Origin: Symplocastrum torsivum CPER-KK1
GTDB taxonomy: Bacteria > Cyanobacteriota > Cyanobacteriia > Cyanobacteriales > Coleofasciculaceae
Assembly (NCBI GenBank): GCA_019358875.1
Contig: JAHHIF010000002.1
Span: 124,001-188,000, forward strand
Direction: 5' to 3'
DNA length: 64,000 nt
The notes below the pieces were generated by a model, which did no database searches, was not told the origin of the DNA, and saw only the letters and a list, made by a program, of their open reading frames with translations. The translations under genes were made by a program, and so were the position numbers. Positions 9,194 through 18,675 of this stretch are shown piece after piece (positions within the stretch are counted from its first letter, which is position 1; every line of letters starts with the position of its first letter).

Positions 9194-9844
9194 ATGCCAA
9201 TTATCACGTTTTTTAAGGCAGGTGGAATTGTCGCCTGGCCTTTACTCTGTTTTTCCTTAGTGGCAGTTGCCTTGATTGCCGAACGGTTAATATTTTGGTT
9301 TCGGGTTACTCGTCGCCAACAGCGAGTTGTCCGTGAGGTTTTGAAGCTCTACCAGCAAAACCCAAACATTGCTATCAACTATCTACGGCAGAATGCCGAT
9401 CTGCCTATTGCGAAAATTTTCCTCGAAGCCTTAGAACTCGATCGCCCCAACCCAGAAGAGTTCCGCCTCGCCTTAGAGAGTGCAGCACAGGCGGAACTGC
9501 CAACGTTGAAACGGTTTAATACCGTGTTTGATACGATTGTCAGCATTTCTCCACTGCTAGGTCTGTTGGGAACGATTTTGGGCTTAATGACTGCTTTTTC
9601 TTCCCTGAAGATTGGTGATGTCGGGGGTAGCCGCACGGCGGGAGTCACTGGAGGGATTTCTGAAGCCTTAGTTTCGACAGTGATGGGGTTAGTTGTAGCC
9701 ATCTTCACCCTCGTTTTCGCCAACATGTTTCGTGGCTTATATCAACGGCAGCTAGCGTTGATTCAGGAGTACGGTGGTCAATTGGAACTACTGTATCGCC
9801 GTCAATACGAGCAAGGGAGAGATGTCTATGCGACTTCCCGATGA
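9194..9844 (+). CDS. exbB: ExbB/TolQ-type proton channel subunit
   Basis: 216-residue inner-membrane protein of the MotA/TolQ/ExbB family. Three membrane segments are visible: about 12-34, a central one with the family hallmark SISPLLGLLGTILGLMTAF, and a third, EALVSTVMGLVVAIFTLVF. The cytoplasmic loop between segments 1 and 2 is of normal length. With ExbD it forms the proton-driven motor that energises TonB. The neighbouring exbD begins inside its last codons and tonB is divergent, so an iron-uptake role is much more likely than a flagellar or Tol role. Confidence 0.93.
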   Translation: MPIITFFKAGGIVAWPLLCFSLVAVALIAERLIFWFRVTRRQQRVVREVLKLYQQNPNIAINYLRQNADLPIAKIFLEALELDRPNPEEFRLALESAAQAELPTLKRFNTVFDTIVSISPLLGLLGTILGLMTAFSSLKIGDVGGSRTAGVTGGISEALVSTVMGLVVAIFTLVFANMFRGLYQRQLALIQEYGGQLELLYRRQYEQGRDVYATSR

Positions 9845-10229
9845 ATCAGAGAAGCCAGCGGAAATCAACATCGTGCCGATGATCGACGTGATTTTCTCGA
9901 TTTTGGCGTTTTTCATCATTTCGACGTTGTATTTGACCCGTTCAGAAGGGCTACCCGTGAATTTACCAGGTGCGGCAACGGCACAAAGTCAGCCCAGCAC
10001 CAAAATTACTGTGACGATTCAGCCGGATGGAGAAATTGCACTCAACCGTAAGCCGATTGAGTTAGAAGCTCTTGAGCAGGAAGTGCGATCTCTTGTAGAA
10101 CCGAATTCTGAATCGCTCGTGATCGTCAATGCCGATGAAAAAGTCGATCATGGTCGGGTGGTAAGTGTGATGGATCGCTTGCGTCAAGTTGAGGGGGCAA
10201 AATTAGCGATCGCAGCCCAGAGACAGTAG
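9828..10229 (+). CDS. exbD: ExbD/TolR-type subunit
   Basis: 133-residue protein with a short cytoplasmic N-terminus, one membrane helix (INIVPMIDVIFSILAFFI) that contains the proton-carrying Asp of PMIDVIF, and a periplasmic ExbD domain (TVTIQPDGEIALNRKPI, LVIVNADEKVDHGRVVSVMD). The ATG at 9828 is chosen because GGGAG at 9815-9819 stands 8 nt before it; the ATG at 9822 would be too close. It overlaps the exbB end by 17 bp, so translation is coupled. Longer in-frame extension upstream reads the exbB tail in another frame and is not real. Confidence 0.93.
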   Translation: MRLPDESEKPAEINIVPMIDVIFSILAFFIISTLYLTRSEGLPVNLPGAATAQSQPSTKITVTIQPDGEIALNRKPIELEALEQEVRSLVEPNSESLVIVNADEKVDHGRVVSVMDRLRQVEGAKLAIAAQRQ

Positions 10230-10406
10230 TCGCGATCGCTCTCGACTTTATAACCTACATTCTGCCCTTCGAGTGTCACAAACAGTCATCGCCTAATTGC
10301 GCTAGGCATTTTGTGCGATCGCTCCTCATACCAGAACTCAACCAAAAAGCGATCGCACTATGCCAAACTCATTCATTGCCAACATCACTCAATTGCCTTA
10401 AAACAC

Positions 10407-11102
10407 TCACGCTTGAAAAATAACGGAAAGATTATTCGCTGGCATAGCATAGGTTTCGACTAGCGAAAGATTTTGGGCTTGAGCAACTGCCACCACCTCA
10501 TCCAGATCCCGCACACCCCACTCCGGGTTTTGCGCCCGAAGACTCTCATCAAAATTAGCATTGCTGGGTGCTGTATGCTTGCCCCCTTGTTTGAAGGGCC
10601 CGTAGAGATACAGAACGCCATCCCGTGGAAGAATCCGTCTCGCCCCTGCCAACAATCCGAGACAGGCTGACCAGGGGGAAATGTGAATCATGTTAATGTT
10701 GACGATCGCCACAATTGGGTTTCGTTTGAAGTCTATATCCTGCAACGGTTCCGGTAGTTCATCCTGCTCCACATCCCAGATTGGGTCACGGACATCCAGT
10801 GCGATTGGGGGATACAAGTTATCCGCAGGACAGTGTTCTCGCCATGCTGCAATACTGCCTCGCGCCAATGGGTTTGGGTCAGACGGAATCCACTTACGAG
10901 GCTGGAGTCGGGGCGCAAAAAAGACTGCATGTTCTCCTGTCCCACTAGAGACTTCTAGCACTGTGCCTGTGGGTGGCAGTACTTGTAAAAGTACATTTAG
11001 GATGGGTTCTCGATTTCGTTGTGTGGCAGGGGCATACTGTCGGGCATCTAGGGATTCATTCATCTGGGCCGTGTGGATTGGTCGGAACTTAACCATTTTC
11101 AC
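10407..11102 (-). CDS. DUF938 family SAM-dependent methyltransferase-like protein
   Basis: 231 residues of the DUF938/UPF0585 family, a class I methyltransferase fold of unknown substrate. Visible are RQYAPATQRNREPIL at the N-terminus, motif I VLEVSSGTGEHAVFFAPRL (SAM-binding glycine loop), a DPNP acidic loop, and AIVNINMIHISPW, the family block after strand 4. Downstream GVLYLYGPFKQGGKHTAPSN is also typical. The first in-frame start is used; an ATG at MNESLD is possible and would lose 13 residues. No operon partner: the neighbours are convergent exbD and a divergent DUF3754 gene. Confidence 0.85.
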   Translation of the reverse strand: MKMVKFRPIHTAQMNESLDARQYAPATQRNREPILNVLLQVLPPTGTVLEVSSGTGEHAVFFAPRLQPRKWIPSDPNPLARGSIAAWREHCPADNLYPPIALDVRDPIWDVEQDELPEPLQDIDFKRNPIVAIVNINMIHISPWSACLGLLAGARRILPRDGVLYLYGPFKQGGKHTAPSNANFDESLRAQNPEWGVRDLDEVVAVAQAQNLSLVETYAMPANNLSVIFQA

Positions 11103-11246
11103 TTAGGGTAAGTCCTCTCCAGCTTATTTGCTATTGCGATCGCCCTTTACTAATTAAATCCTCCTTTTGATAGGCTTGAGCCGAAGCAGAAGCAATAATT
11201 AGAATTGAATTCAGAAGAATCGCTAAATTTTGAGTAATTTTAGCTC

Positions 11247-12596
11247 ATGGCAGTTTCCGAAAATCGAGAAGCATATATACCCTACCGTCGTACCGATATC
11301 ATCGATCTTTGCCTGAAAGATGGTCAGTTAAATCCCGCTGATACTGAAACATTTAAAGATTTTTGTCAAATTCTATCTGCTTTCTACCACTTTCGCTTCC
11401 ATAAAACATTAGAAATTATCAAAGATAACTATGTGATATTCAACCCTAATGCGGACGTTCAACCCCTGAACGAGCCGAGTCTCGACCAGTACGACGAGAT
11501 GGAAGCGAAAGTAGTTGCTGCGTTCAAGCATATTTTAGAAAGAGCCAACTATATTCCCTTGCCAGAATCGATCATGCAACACGCCTTAGGTAAAAAGTCT
11601 CTAATTAACCTCAGAACCCAGGTTGATTTTAATGACTTTGATGATGTTCTCTATTATTACCGGGGTGATACTGATAAGACAATTAAAGTTAAAAAATTCT
11701 TCTTCTGGAAGGAAGAAAAGACGATTGATATTTTTGAACGAATTGTTTTATTGATTAAGTTCAAAGGAGCAGGATACTTTCGTGCTAAGAAGCCAAATAA
11801 AAATAACTTAGAAGAACTGAAGTTTACTCCGGGTAAAATGTATGTCTACTTTTACAAGAATATCCCGAAGCACGATGTTGACCTACTCTTCCCAAATATT
11901 GAAACAAGTATGACTTGGAAGGATCGGCTGCTATTTGGTATTCCAGCTATTGGTGCTGCAGTTCCATTAATTCTAAAAGCATTGCCGAATATTTTATTGC
12001 TCATTGCTGCCATTTTGCTGGTGTTCAATGCACCATCCCTGGTGAACTTATTGAATGTTGAACAGGATAAGCTGCGGAATGTAATGCCTATTTTAGTAGC
12101 GACCCTATCATTGGCAATGGCATTGGGTGGATTTGCCTTCAAACAATACAGCAATTACAAAAGCAAGAGAATCAAATTTCAGAAAGACATAACTGATACG
12201 CTGTTCTTCAAGAACTTAGCCAACAATGCTAGCGTCTTTCAGATGCTTATTGATATCGCTGAGGAAGAAGAATGCAAGGAAATTATTCTGGTGTATTACC
12301 ATCTCCTGACTAGCCCAAAACTACTCAATCCTGAACAGCTAGACTCTCGAATTGAGACTTGGATGGAGGAGAAATTAGGCACCAAAATTAACTTTGATAT
12401 TCATGGCCCCTTGGACAATCTGCAAGATATCCGGGGAAGGGTGTTCGCGGATGTTAAAGATGCCGATGCGCCTGAAGTGCCATTGCTGTCCTATGATAAC
12501 CAGGGATACTGCCACGTTCTTCCACTGAAGGATGCTAGGGTTGTGATCGATTGGGTTTGGGATAATGCCTTTCGATATAACGGAACACCTTTGTAG
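11247..12596 (+). CDS. DUF3754 (TMEM143-like) membrane protein
   Basis: 449 residues. The N-terminal two-thirds is soluble and mixed alpha/beta, containing the family block FDDVLYYYRGD and a basic segment KVKKFFFWKEEKTIDIFERIV; two hydrophobic segments follow (about 235-265 and 280-297, IPAIGAAVPLILKALPNILL and LVATLSLAMALGGFAF), then a cytosolic C-terminal part ending in a WVWDNAFRYNGTPL tail. DUF3754 proteins occur in cyanobacteria, plants and animal mitochondria; no biochemical function is established. The start ATG gives the family-typical N-terminus REAYIPYRRTDII. Single gene with its own promoter region. Confidence 0.85.
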   Translation: MAVSENREAYIPYRRTDIIDLCLKDGQLNPADTETFKDFCQILSAFYHFRFHKTLEIIKDNYVIFNPNADVQPLNEPSLDQYDEMEAKVVAAFKHILERANYIPLPESIMQHALGKKSLINLRTQVDFNDFDDVLYYYRGDTDKTIKVKKFFFWKEEKTIDIFERIVLLIKFKGAGYFRAKKPNKNNLEELKFTPGKMYVYFYKNIPKHDVDLLFPNIETSMTWKDRLLFGIPAIGAAVPLILKALPNILLLIAAILLVFNAPSLVNLLNVEQDKLRNVMPILVATLSLAMALGGFAFKQYSNYKSKRIKFQKDITDTLFFKNLANNASVFQMLIDIAEEEECKEIILVYYHLLTSPKLLNPEQLDSRIETWMEEKLGTKINFDIHGPLDNLQDIRGRVFADVKDADAPEVPLLSYDNQGYCHVLPLKDARVVIDWVWDNAFRYNGTPL

Positions 12597-12690
12597 AAAA
12601 GCTTTTGATAAATGCGATCGCAGGTAGTTTTCTGGCAAAGGCGATCGCACTACGATATTGTTAGGTCAAGCAAGTAGGAGTCCTCACTCA

Positions 12691-12960
12691 ATGACCACCC
12701 TAGCTAAATGGTCAGTTGCAGACTATCATCGCATGATTGCGGCAGGCATTTTGTGCGATCGGCGTGTGGAACTGCTAGTTGGAGATATTGTCCAGATGAG
12801 TCCAGAAGGGCGATTACACGCCTCGCGTATTAGAAAAGTTGCTAACTACCTCCGCAGTCTTCTCAATGACTTAGCACTGGTGTCTGAAGCGCATCCGATT
12901 ACACTCGATTAAAAGGACTTGTCATTACTAGATGCACAGAATTCTTATGGCTATCAGAAG
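12691..12960 (+). pseudogene. truncated Uma2 family (DUF820) endonuclease-fold gene
   Basis: The ATG at 12691, behind an AGGAG at 12676-12680, starts TTLAKWSVADYHRMIAAGIL and DRRVELLVGDIVQMSPEG, a clear Uma2 N-terminus. The frame stops at 12912 after AHPITLD, less than half of a normal 180-200 residue Uma2 protein. Later bases still spell traces of the family (FLWLSEVKVP, around 12930-12965) before the match is lost. The catalytic Asp and Glu-x-Lys region is missing, so the gene is dead. Uma2 copies are numerous and short-lived in cyanobacterial genomes. Confidence 0.7.
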
Positions 12961-13141
12961 TGAAAGTTCCTCTATGCTGAACCAGCTTGGTCTATCCCTC
13001 CGCGATATGCGATCGCTCTTTACCATAGCTTGAATTGATACCAGGACATCTCACAGTTCCATTTAGAAATATTTGATCTCTCCTTTCATAGTGCTGCTGA
13101 TAACCTGGGTAATCATCCGATTACGCCGTGAGATGCGTTAT

Positions 13142-13167
13142 AAAAAAAGCCTCTCATGTTGAGAGGC
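13142..13167 (-). terminator. Rho-independent terminator
   Basis: GCCTCTC/GAGAGGC 7-bp stem with a 5-nt loop (13149-13167), followed on the minus strand by seven T residues (13148-13142). It sits 36 bp after the stop of the large repeat protein. Confidence 0.85.
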
Positions 13168-13202
13168 TTTCTAGATTGAGATTGAGTGGGAAAGGTTAAG
13201 TA

Positions 13203-16200
13203 TTAACCCGCAACAGCTACCGCACCTGCAATCGCTGAAGCCGCCCCAGAAACAAGTGCTGTCCAGAATAGCCACCAAGCTGCTGACGCTGCCGCTTTGC
13301 GAGTTTCTTCTGCTTGTTTTTGCGCTTGATACTTGACTTCATCAAGACGTCGTTGTGCTTCCGATTGGATGCGTTCTGCCCGTTGCAACACACTATTGCG
13401 GGTACGCTCAATTTGGTCAATGACTCGGTTAGCGTCTGCCTCGGAAATATCTTCACGAGAACTCACAATTGCAACTAAAGTGTTGCGGTCAAACTGACTT
13501 AAGCGATCGCGCATTGCGTCAAAACCCGCTTGTGGGTCATCAAACAACTTACGCAAGTCAGTCTTGATGCCATCGTAGTTGAGTTCGGGTCGCTCAAGGC
13601 TGTTGAGGTAGTTGCGGATTTTGGCAAAGGTGCGGTCAATCACAGACTGGATGCTGAGTTGCAAATCCCGCAGTTGTCCCATCACTTGGTCGCGGACACC
13701 GAGGATATTATCAACAATGTGGTTCACATCCTGCTCAGAGATATCCTCCCGTTGAGACAGAAGGGAAACTAGGGTAGAACGGTCAAAGTGAGCAAGGCGA
13801 TCACTCAGACTCGACACGCCAGCACGGGGGTCATTGAGCAGGAGTTGGACATCACGCTTGATCCCTTCGGGATTCAGTTCATCCTTACCCGTGGAACGCA
13901 GGTAATCTGCGATCGCACCTTGGAAATCCTGCACCTGCTGCTGAGTCCGACGAGCAAGACGACGGGGAGCCTTAACAATGTCGCGAATGGTAGATTGTAC
14001 CTGGTCAATGATCTGATTGACTTGCTCCTCACTCAAGTCCTGCCGTTGAGAGAGCAACTTCACTAAGGTATCTCGATCCATTGAGGCTAAACGTCCTCTG
14101 ATCGCCAAGGCTCCACCTTTCGGGTCATTGAGCAGTCTGCTTAAGTCACGCTGAATCCCTTCAGGATTTAGTTCCGACTTACCCGTGGAGCGTAGGTAAT
14201 TGGCAATTGTCGATGTTGCCTGGTCGTATTGCTCTTTCGCTTTTCCGGCGAGTTTTTGAGGCGTGTAGCTGATGCGAGTCCACGCTCCTTCGATCTGATC
14301 GAGCGTTCGATTAATCTGATCCTCGCTCAGGTCTTGACGCTGATTCAAAAGCTGTACCAAGGTATCACGGTCAAAGCGAGATGCACGGGAGCGGAGAGCG
14401 GCAAGTCCAGCTTGTGGGTTATCCAAAAGCATTTGCAGTTCCCGATTGATGTGATCGGGATTCAGTTCAGCTTTACCCGTATCGCGTAGCAAGGATTGAA
14501 CCTTGAGCCACTGCGCTTCGGCTTGTGCCTTAGCCGCTTCTTGCAGTTCTTGTGATTCTCTCAAAGCGCGATCGCGTGCTGTTTCAAGCTGAGGAATGAT
14601 TACGTTAGCGTCTTCTTGTGTAATGTCCCCACGCTGGCTCAGAATCTGGGCGAAGGTAGAACGGTCAAACTGGGCAAGACGATTGCTCAGTTGTCCAAAA
14701 TCTGCATCCGAGTCTTCCAGAATTGGCGTGAGGTTGAGCTGAATTCGTTCTGGAGTCAGCTCTTGTTTCGGGGTGGTGAGCAGATATTGTTCTACCTGGC
14801 GCAACAGAGCAAGCGATCGCCCACGCTCTTGGGCGGCTCTGGCTGTAGTCAAAACTTCTAAGCGAATCGATTCCAACTGTGTAGTCAGCAATCGGATTTC
14901 CTTGTGGGTCAAGAGACCCCGTTGTTGTAGCACATCAGCAAAATCTGAGCGGTTTAGCTGCTCCAATTCCTGAGCAACAACTTCTGGGTCTGCTTCCGGG
15001 TCATAAAGCACATTACGGAAGTCCCGATCAACTCTTTCCCCTCTCAAATGCCAGCTAGGAGTATTGAGCAAGTAGTTTTCTACATCTGTCCGAACTGTGC
15101 TGGGGGGTAGTGCTGGTGTATTGGGATTCACCTGAGATGCAATTTTACCCGCCTGAGCACCCGCTTGGTCTCTAACTGTTTTTAGCTGACCGACAATTTT
15201 TTCGACATCAAAGTCGGAGAGGTCAGTACGTCCCATCACCATGCCAATCAAGCTGTTAACACCCATTGTCATCGCCTGAGCGACAGGACCTGTAGCTTTT
15301 TGAGGCTGACCACCACCACTGCTTTGACCAGGCAGTCCGGACTGGCGGAGTTGACGCACTTCTGAAATGAGTTCGTCCAGCTTCTGAGTAAATTGATTGC
15401 CAACTAACTGATCGGGTGTAGCTGACCTAATAAAGTCGGAGAAGCCTGCCATGGGATCGCCTTGTGGTGTCGGCAGTTGGTTCACGGTTTTCTTCCACGC
15501 GCCTTCGAGTTGGTCTGCAAGGCGATTTATATCCCGCTTGGATAAATCGCTCCGGCTGCTGATCAAATCCACAAAGGTTTGTCGGTCAATATTGCGAAGG
15601 TGATCGCTGCCAGCAATTTGCTTTAAATTCGGGTCATTCAGTAAGTTTTCAAACTCTTGCCGAATCGATTGGATATTTAATTCTGGAGGTCGTAGTGCTT
15701 GGATGTAGTCCTCTACGTTCTCCCGAAGACTAACTGGGTCAATCGCTGAGCTGAATTCACGACGCACTGCCGACGCGGCGGCTTCTGCTGTGGCAACGAC
15801 TTGGCGACTCGCAGCCCCGCCCCCAATTGCGGCGGCGGCGGTTCCCACAATCGCCTGAAAACCGGAAGTCGCGGCATTCACCACTGAGCCGATTAGAGAA
15901 CCCACAGTTGTTGAACTGACCCAAAATAGCAGCGAGAAGTACGTTGCCCAGATGACTAAGCCAACAATTGCCCCTAGTCCTGCACTCTCAAGCAAGCTCA
16001 GCTTCACCGCCAATAAACAACCGAGGAATAAAGCGATCGTGACCGTTATCAGAGTCCAAATCCCTACACCTGTACTGATTTTGCGGATCGTACCGCCTAC
16101 GCTACCTCCTTTATCATCGTGAGTATTATCGGAGTCTGATTGATGCCCTAAGTAAGAAATACCAGCGGCAACAGATAAATTTGTTAATAATAGCTGGATG

Positions 16201-16364
16201 CCAAACGCCAGCAATACTCCAGCAATCAAGGCAGTCAAGAATTGTGGTCCACTAAAGACCAATGCCGCATCCTCTGCCGTATCAATATCTGGATTAACTG
16301 GCACTTGTGCTAACCACAATGCCCAGCTACTAAGCTTTAGTGCCATTCCCCCACTCTGAAACAT
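13203..16364 (-). CDS. large membrane-anchored protein with seven ~75-residue tandem repeats
   Basis: 1053 residues, function not recognised. The ATG at 16364 is chosen: GAGGAAG lies 6 nt before it, whereas the longer frame begins at a TTG with no site. The N-terminus has three or four membrane helices (about 38-62, 95-125, 128-165) and an Ala/Gly-rich segment. Seven repeats then span about 205 to 1000. Each reads YL...(E)LNPEGI..D...LL.DP.AG...L..RL..FDR.TLV.LLSQR.D(L/I)SE..(V/A)N.(I)..Q, separated by basic, Gln- and Ala-rich helical linkers. The last residues form a C-terminal membrane helix (AAWWLFWTALVSGAASAIAGAV). A mostly helical rod or scaffold tethered at both ends fits the composition; no catalytic motif is visible. 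A strong terminator follows. Confidence 0.8.
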   Translation of the reverse strand: MFQSGGMALKLSSWALWLAQVPVNPDIDTAEDAALVFSGPQFLTALIAGVLLAFGIQLLLTNLSVAAGISYLGHQSDSDNTHDDKGGSVGGTIRKISTGVGIWTLITVTIALFLGCLLAVKLSLLESAGLGAIVGLVIWATYFSLLFWVSSTTVGSLIGSVVNAATSGFQAIVGTAAAAIGGGAASRQVVATAEAAASAVRREFSSAIDPVSLRENVEDYIQALRPPELNIQSIRQEFENLLNDPNLKQIAGSDHLRNIDRQTFVDLISSRSDLSKRDINRLADQLEGAWKKTVNQLPTPQGDPMAGFSDFIRSATPDQLVGNQFTQKLDELISEVRQLRQSGLPGQSSGGGQPQKATGPVAQAMTMGVNSLIGMVMGRTDLSDFDVEKIVGQLKTVRDQAGAQAGKIASQVNPNTPALPPSTVRTDVENYLLNTPSWHLRGERVDRDFRNVLYDPEADPEVVAQELEQLNRSDFADVLQQRGLLTHKEIRLLTTQLESIRLEVLTTARAAQERGRSLALLRQVEQYLLTTPKQELTPERIQLNLTPILEDSDADFGQLSNRLAQFDRSTFAQILSQRGDITQEDANVIIPQLETARDRALRESQELQEAAKAQAEAQWLKVQSLLRDTGKAELNPDHINRELQMLLDNPQAGLAALRSRASRFDRDTLVQLLNQRQDLSEDQINRTLDQIEGAWTRISYTPQKLAGKAKEQYDQATSTIANYLRSTGKSELNPEGIQRDLSRLLNDPKGGALAIRGRLASMDRDTLVKLLSQRQDLSEEQVNQIIDQVQSTIRDIVKAPRRLARRTQQQVQDFQGAIADYLRSTGKDELNPEGIKRDVQLLLNDPRAGVSSLSDRLAHFDRSTLVSLLSQREDISEQDVNHIVDNILGVRDQVMGQLRDLQLSIQSVIDRTFAKIRNYLNSLERPELNYDGIKTDLRKLFDDPQAGFDAMRDRLSQFDRNTLVAIVSSREDISEADANRVIDQIERTRNSVLQRAERIQSEAQRRLDEVKYQAQKQAEETRKAAASAAWWLFWTALVSGAASAIAGAVAVAG

Positions 16365-16765
16365 GATTTCTTCCTCGTTCAATGTTTATGTGTCGCGTAA
16401 GTCTAAAGATTGCTGGAATAGCTCGCCCTACTTCGGCAAAAATCACAGTCTTTAAACGACAGAATCGTTGTTTACGAGGGTTATGATCATCTCCCCAAGG
16501 GGAGAAAGTTCTCAAGGTCTTGGAGAATGTCTACCATGAGAGGTAGCTAGATTATTGCAACGGGTTATTGAAAAAAGATAGTTAAAGAGGGAAACGGAGA
16601 AAGGCTGAGTGCAGGCTCGTAGAAGTTTTTAAGCAGTTCCTCGCACCAGATGAGGACATAGGGGGATTTCAACTGCATAGTTATTTCCGCGAAGCTGCAC
16701 TGAGTGCCAAATTGTACAAATCAAAAAAGAGACACACCTAGGAATGTCTCTCACTGCTTTTTACT
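16365..16765. other. gap with terminator, otherwise no feature recognised
   Basis: About 400 bp between two minus-strand genes. It should contain the promoter of the repeat protein. I see the terminator at 16723-16750 and no other gene: a 61-codon frame overlapping the repeat-protein start has no support. Confidence 0.4.
16723..16750 (-). terminator. Rho-independent terminator
   Basis: GAGACA (16729-16734) pairs with TGTCTC (16745-16750) around a 10-nt loop; on the minus strand six T residues (16728-16723) follow. It lies 15 bp downstream of the secreted Ser/Arg-rich protein gene. Confidence 0.65.
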
Positions 16766-17650
16766 CTAGCGTCGTTTGCGACTACCGAATGAGCTAGGTG
16801 CCCTTGAAGGACTCGATCGCCTACTACTACTACCAAAACTGGGTGAGCGCTTAGCTCCTGTTGAAGAAGGTTGGTTAGAGCGGCGCAAAGTACTGGAACC
16901 GTAACCTGAACCCGTGGAGCGAGTCCCGGTTTGTGGTACTCGGCGTACCGTTGTCCGTTGACTCGATGAAGGAGTTCTTAAACGGCCTGTTGTCCGAAAA
17001 CTTTGACTATTTTTGACGGCTGGTGGTGGCGCTTGATAGCGGGTTTGGTATTGCTGAACAGCTTGACCATATGTGTTGCCATAACCACCATATCCAGTCA
17101 TAATCACACCGGGTTGATAAACTGGCGGCACATAGTAGCGTGGTGAAAACAGCAAGCTACCAACGGCTTGACCTGCTAACGCTCCAGCAAAAGGAGTCCA
17201 AAAGCTAGATTGCTGACGCACTACAACCGTTTCTTGTTGACCTGTTTGAGGGTTAACCTGATTTTCTGTAACGTTGTGGACGTATTCAATTTTGAAGTCT
17301 TCCGTCAGGTGCAACGCTGGCTGACCATTCTCAACATTCAAATAACTCTTCTGTCCGGCTGCAATTTCTTCGTTAGTCAGACGCGCCATTTGTAAGTCTG
17401 TCGTGCGAAATGTCGGAGGAGTCCCAGGCTGGGTATTCAGCAGCATCAGGGTGTACTCGCCATTAACGTCGTCATAGGTTGCCTGTTGCACAGGATAACG
17501 ACCATCACTCACCCGTGTTGGTGCAGCTGAGGTAGTCCTATTTGTATTATTCGGATTTCCGTAAGACTGTGAGGAGTTAGGTGTACTACACGCTAATGTA
17601 GTCCAACATAAGCTCAGAGATATTAAGATGATAGTTAACTTGCGAAACAT
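16766..17650 (-). CDS. putative lipoprotein with Ser/Arg-rich C-terminus
   Basis: 294 residues from the ATG at 17650; a TTG 51 bp upstream would place extra residues before the signal peptide and is less likely. The N-terminal signal MFRKLTIILISLSLCWTTLAC ends at a Cys in an imperfect lipobox (TLAC), then a Ser/Asn/Thr-rich spacer. A central globular part (about 45-165) has no motif I recognise. It is followed by a Gly/Tyr/Pro-rich stretch and a low-complexity tail dominated by Ser, Arg, Thr and Gly ending SFGSRKRR. Exported, envelope-associated hypothetical protein. It has its own terminator and no evident operon partner. Confidence 0.65.
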   Translation of the reverse strand: MFRKLTIILISLSLCWTTLACSTPNSSQSYGNPNNTNRTTSAAPTRVSDGRYPVQQATYDDVNGEYTLMLLNTQPGTPPTFRTTDLQMARLTNEEIAAGQKSYLNVENGQPALHLTEDFKIEYVHNVTENQVNPQTGQQETVVVRQQSSFWTPFAGALAGQAVGSLLFSPRYYVPPVYQPGVIMTGYGGYGNTYGQAVQQYQTRYQAPPPAVKNSQSFRTTGRLRTPSSSQRTTVRRVPQTGTRSTGSGYGSSTLRRSNQPSSTGAKRSPSFGSSSRRSSPSRAPSSFGSRKRR

Positions 17651-17829
17651 AAATCGTAAAAAACTAACACTATTCAACGGTAACTTGTAACTGTGATTCA
17701 AGTGGTTGGTTTCCTCCCCAAAAGCAGGGCGGATTTAACCCCTGTATTTCTGACAAAAACTTTTTAGTTTGATTGAATCACCACAGGATTTATATAGTAC
17801 CCAAGCCAGTGACTAAACCCTATAAATGC

Positions 17830-18435
17830 TTATAGAGGAATGAGTTCAGGGAAATTGACTAACACTTGATCGCTTGTTAGTTCTTCACCAAACTGAGCTG
17901 GAGAGAAGTGAACTTGGATTGCACGTAATCGGCCCTGGTAGTGCAGATTAATCAAAGCTTTTAAACCTGCTTGTAGCGCACTCACATTAGATAAATCGGC
18001 TTCCAATTCAGGAACTTCACCTTCGTAAGCCACTGTAATCATTACAATCAAGTTCTGAGTCGCTGGCAAAGTTAGGGGTTCATCGCGATTAGATGCTGAT
18101 TGGCTGAAGTCAGGTTCACTCAGATAACGTTGAGCAGAGTCGGTAAATAACTCAGTTACATACTCTTCAGCTTCCCCTTCACTCCAAAAAACATCACCTT
18201 CATTGGCAGCAGATTGCCAATAAGTATCTAATTGGATGAGGTTTTGGCAAATATCAACGAGTCCTTCTCCTAAGACTTGCATATCTCCGTCTTCATCAAC
18301 AGCTTCTCGTGCTGCACGATTGAGAACTCCTAGTAGGGGAGCAACTTCTGCACCAGATAAATGGATGAAAATACGACAGATCACAAATCGAGTTCGACCA
18401 CCTAGCTGATTAATGCGATCGCGCCAAGAATTCAT
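17830..18435 (-). CDS. DUF1517 domain protein
   Basis: 201-residue soluble protein. The C-terminal third carries the DUF1517 pattern: a strand pair (NLIVMITVAYEGEVPEL), a helix (SALQAGLKALINLHYQG) and the closing block LRAIQVHFSPAQFGEELTSDQVLVNFPELIPL, of which the final E-L-x-x-D-x-x-L-x-x-(F/Y)PEL-x-PL is diagnostic. DUF1517 proteins are found in cyanobacteria and chloroplasts; the function is not established. Unlike many members, this one has no membrane segment. It starts with an ATG and stands alone. Confidence 0.75.
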   Translation of the reverse strand: MNSWRDRINQLGGRTRFVICRIFIHLSGAEVAPLLGVLNRAAREAVDEDGDMQVLGEGLVDICQNLIQLDTYWQSAANEGDVFWSEGEAEEYVTELFTDSAQRYLSEPDFSQSASNRDEPLTLPATQNLIVMITVAYEGEVPELEADLSNVSALQAGLKALINLHYQGRLRAIQVHFSPAQFGEELTSDQVLVNFPELIPL

Positions 18436-18675
18436 TACTCTCTCTACTACTAATTGCCATTAAGTACCTATTGTTCACCATAGGAAATCAAGTCAACTAA
18501 GCCATCTATCATCGGATTGACTATGTTGTTACTTTCTCTACTACCTAAGTAGTTAATAAGCGGCGATGTGCCTTGATGAGAGGGAAAAGCACACTTTGCA
18601 TCTGTACTACCAATGCTTAATATTTCGTAATTTTCCCTACACTGAGAATTGTAGAGCTATTCACAGTTCAGGATT

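Noticed and set aside
10304..12768. The 18-bp string AGGCATTTTGTGCGATCG occurs near 10304 and again in the Uma2 remnant near 12751
   Set aside because: It ends in a HIP1 core that recurs often; flanks do not match, so chance or minor duplication is enough.
16330..16515. 61-codon minus-strand frame over the start of the repeat protein
   Set aside because: Overlaps the true start, has no ribosome site and no family.
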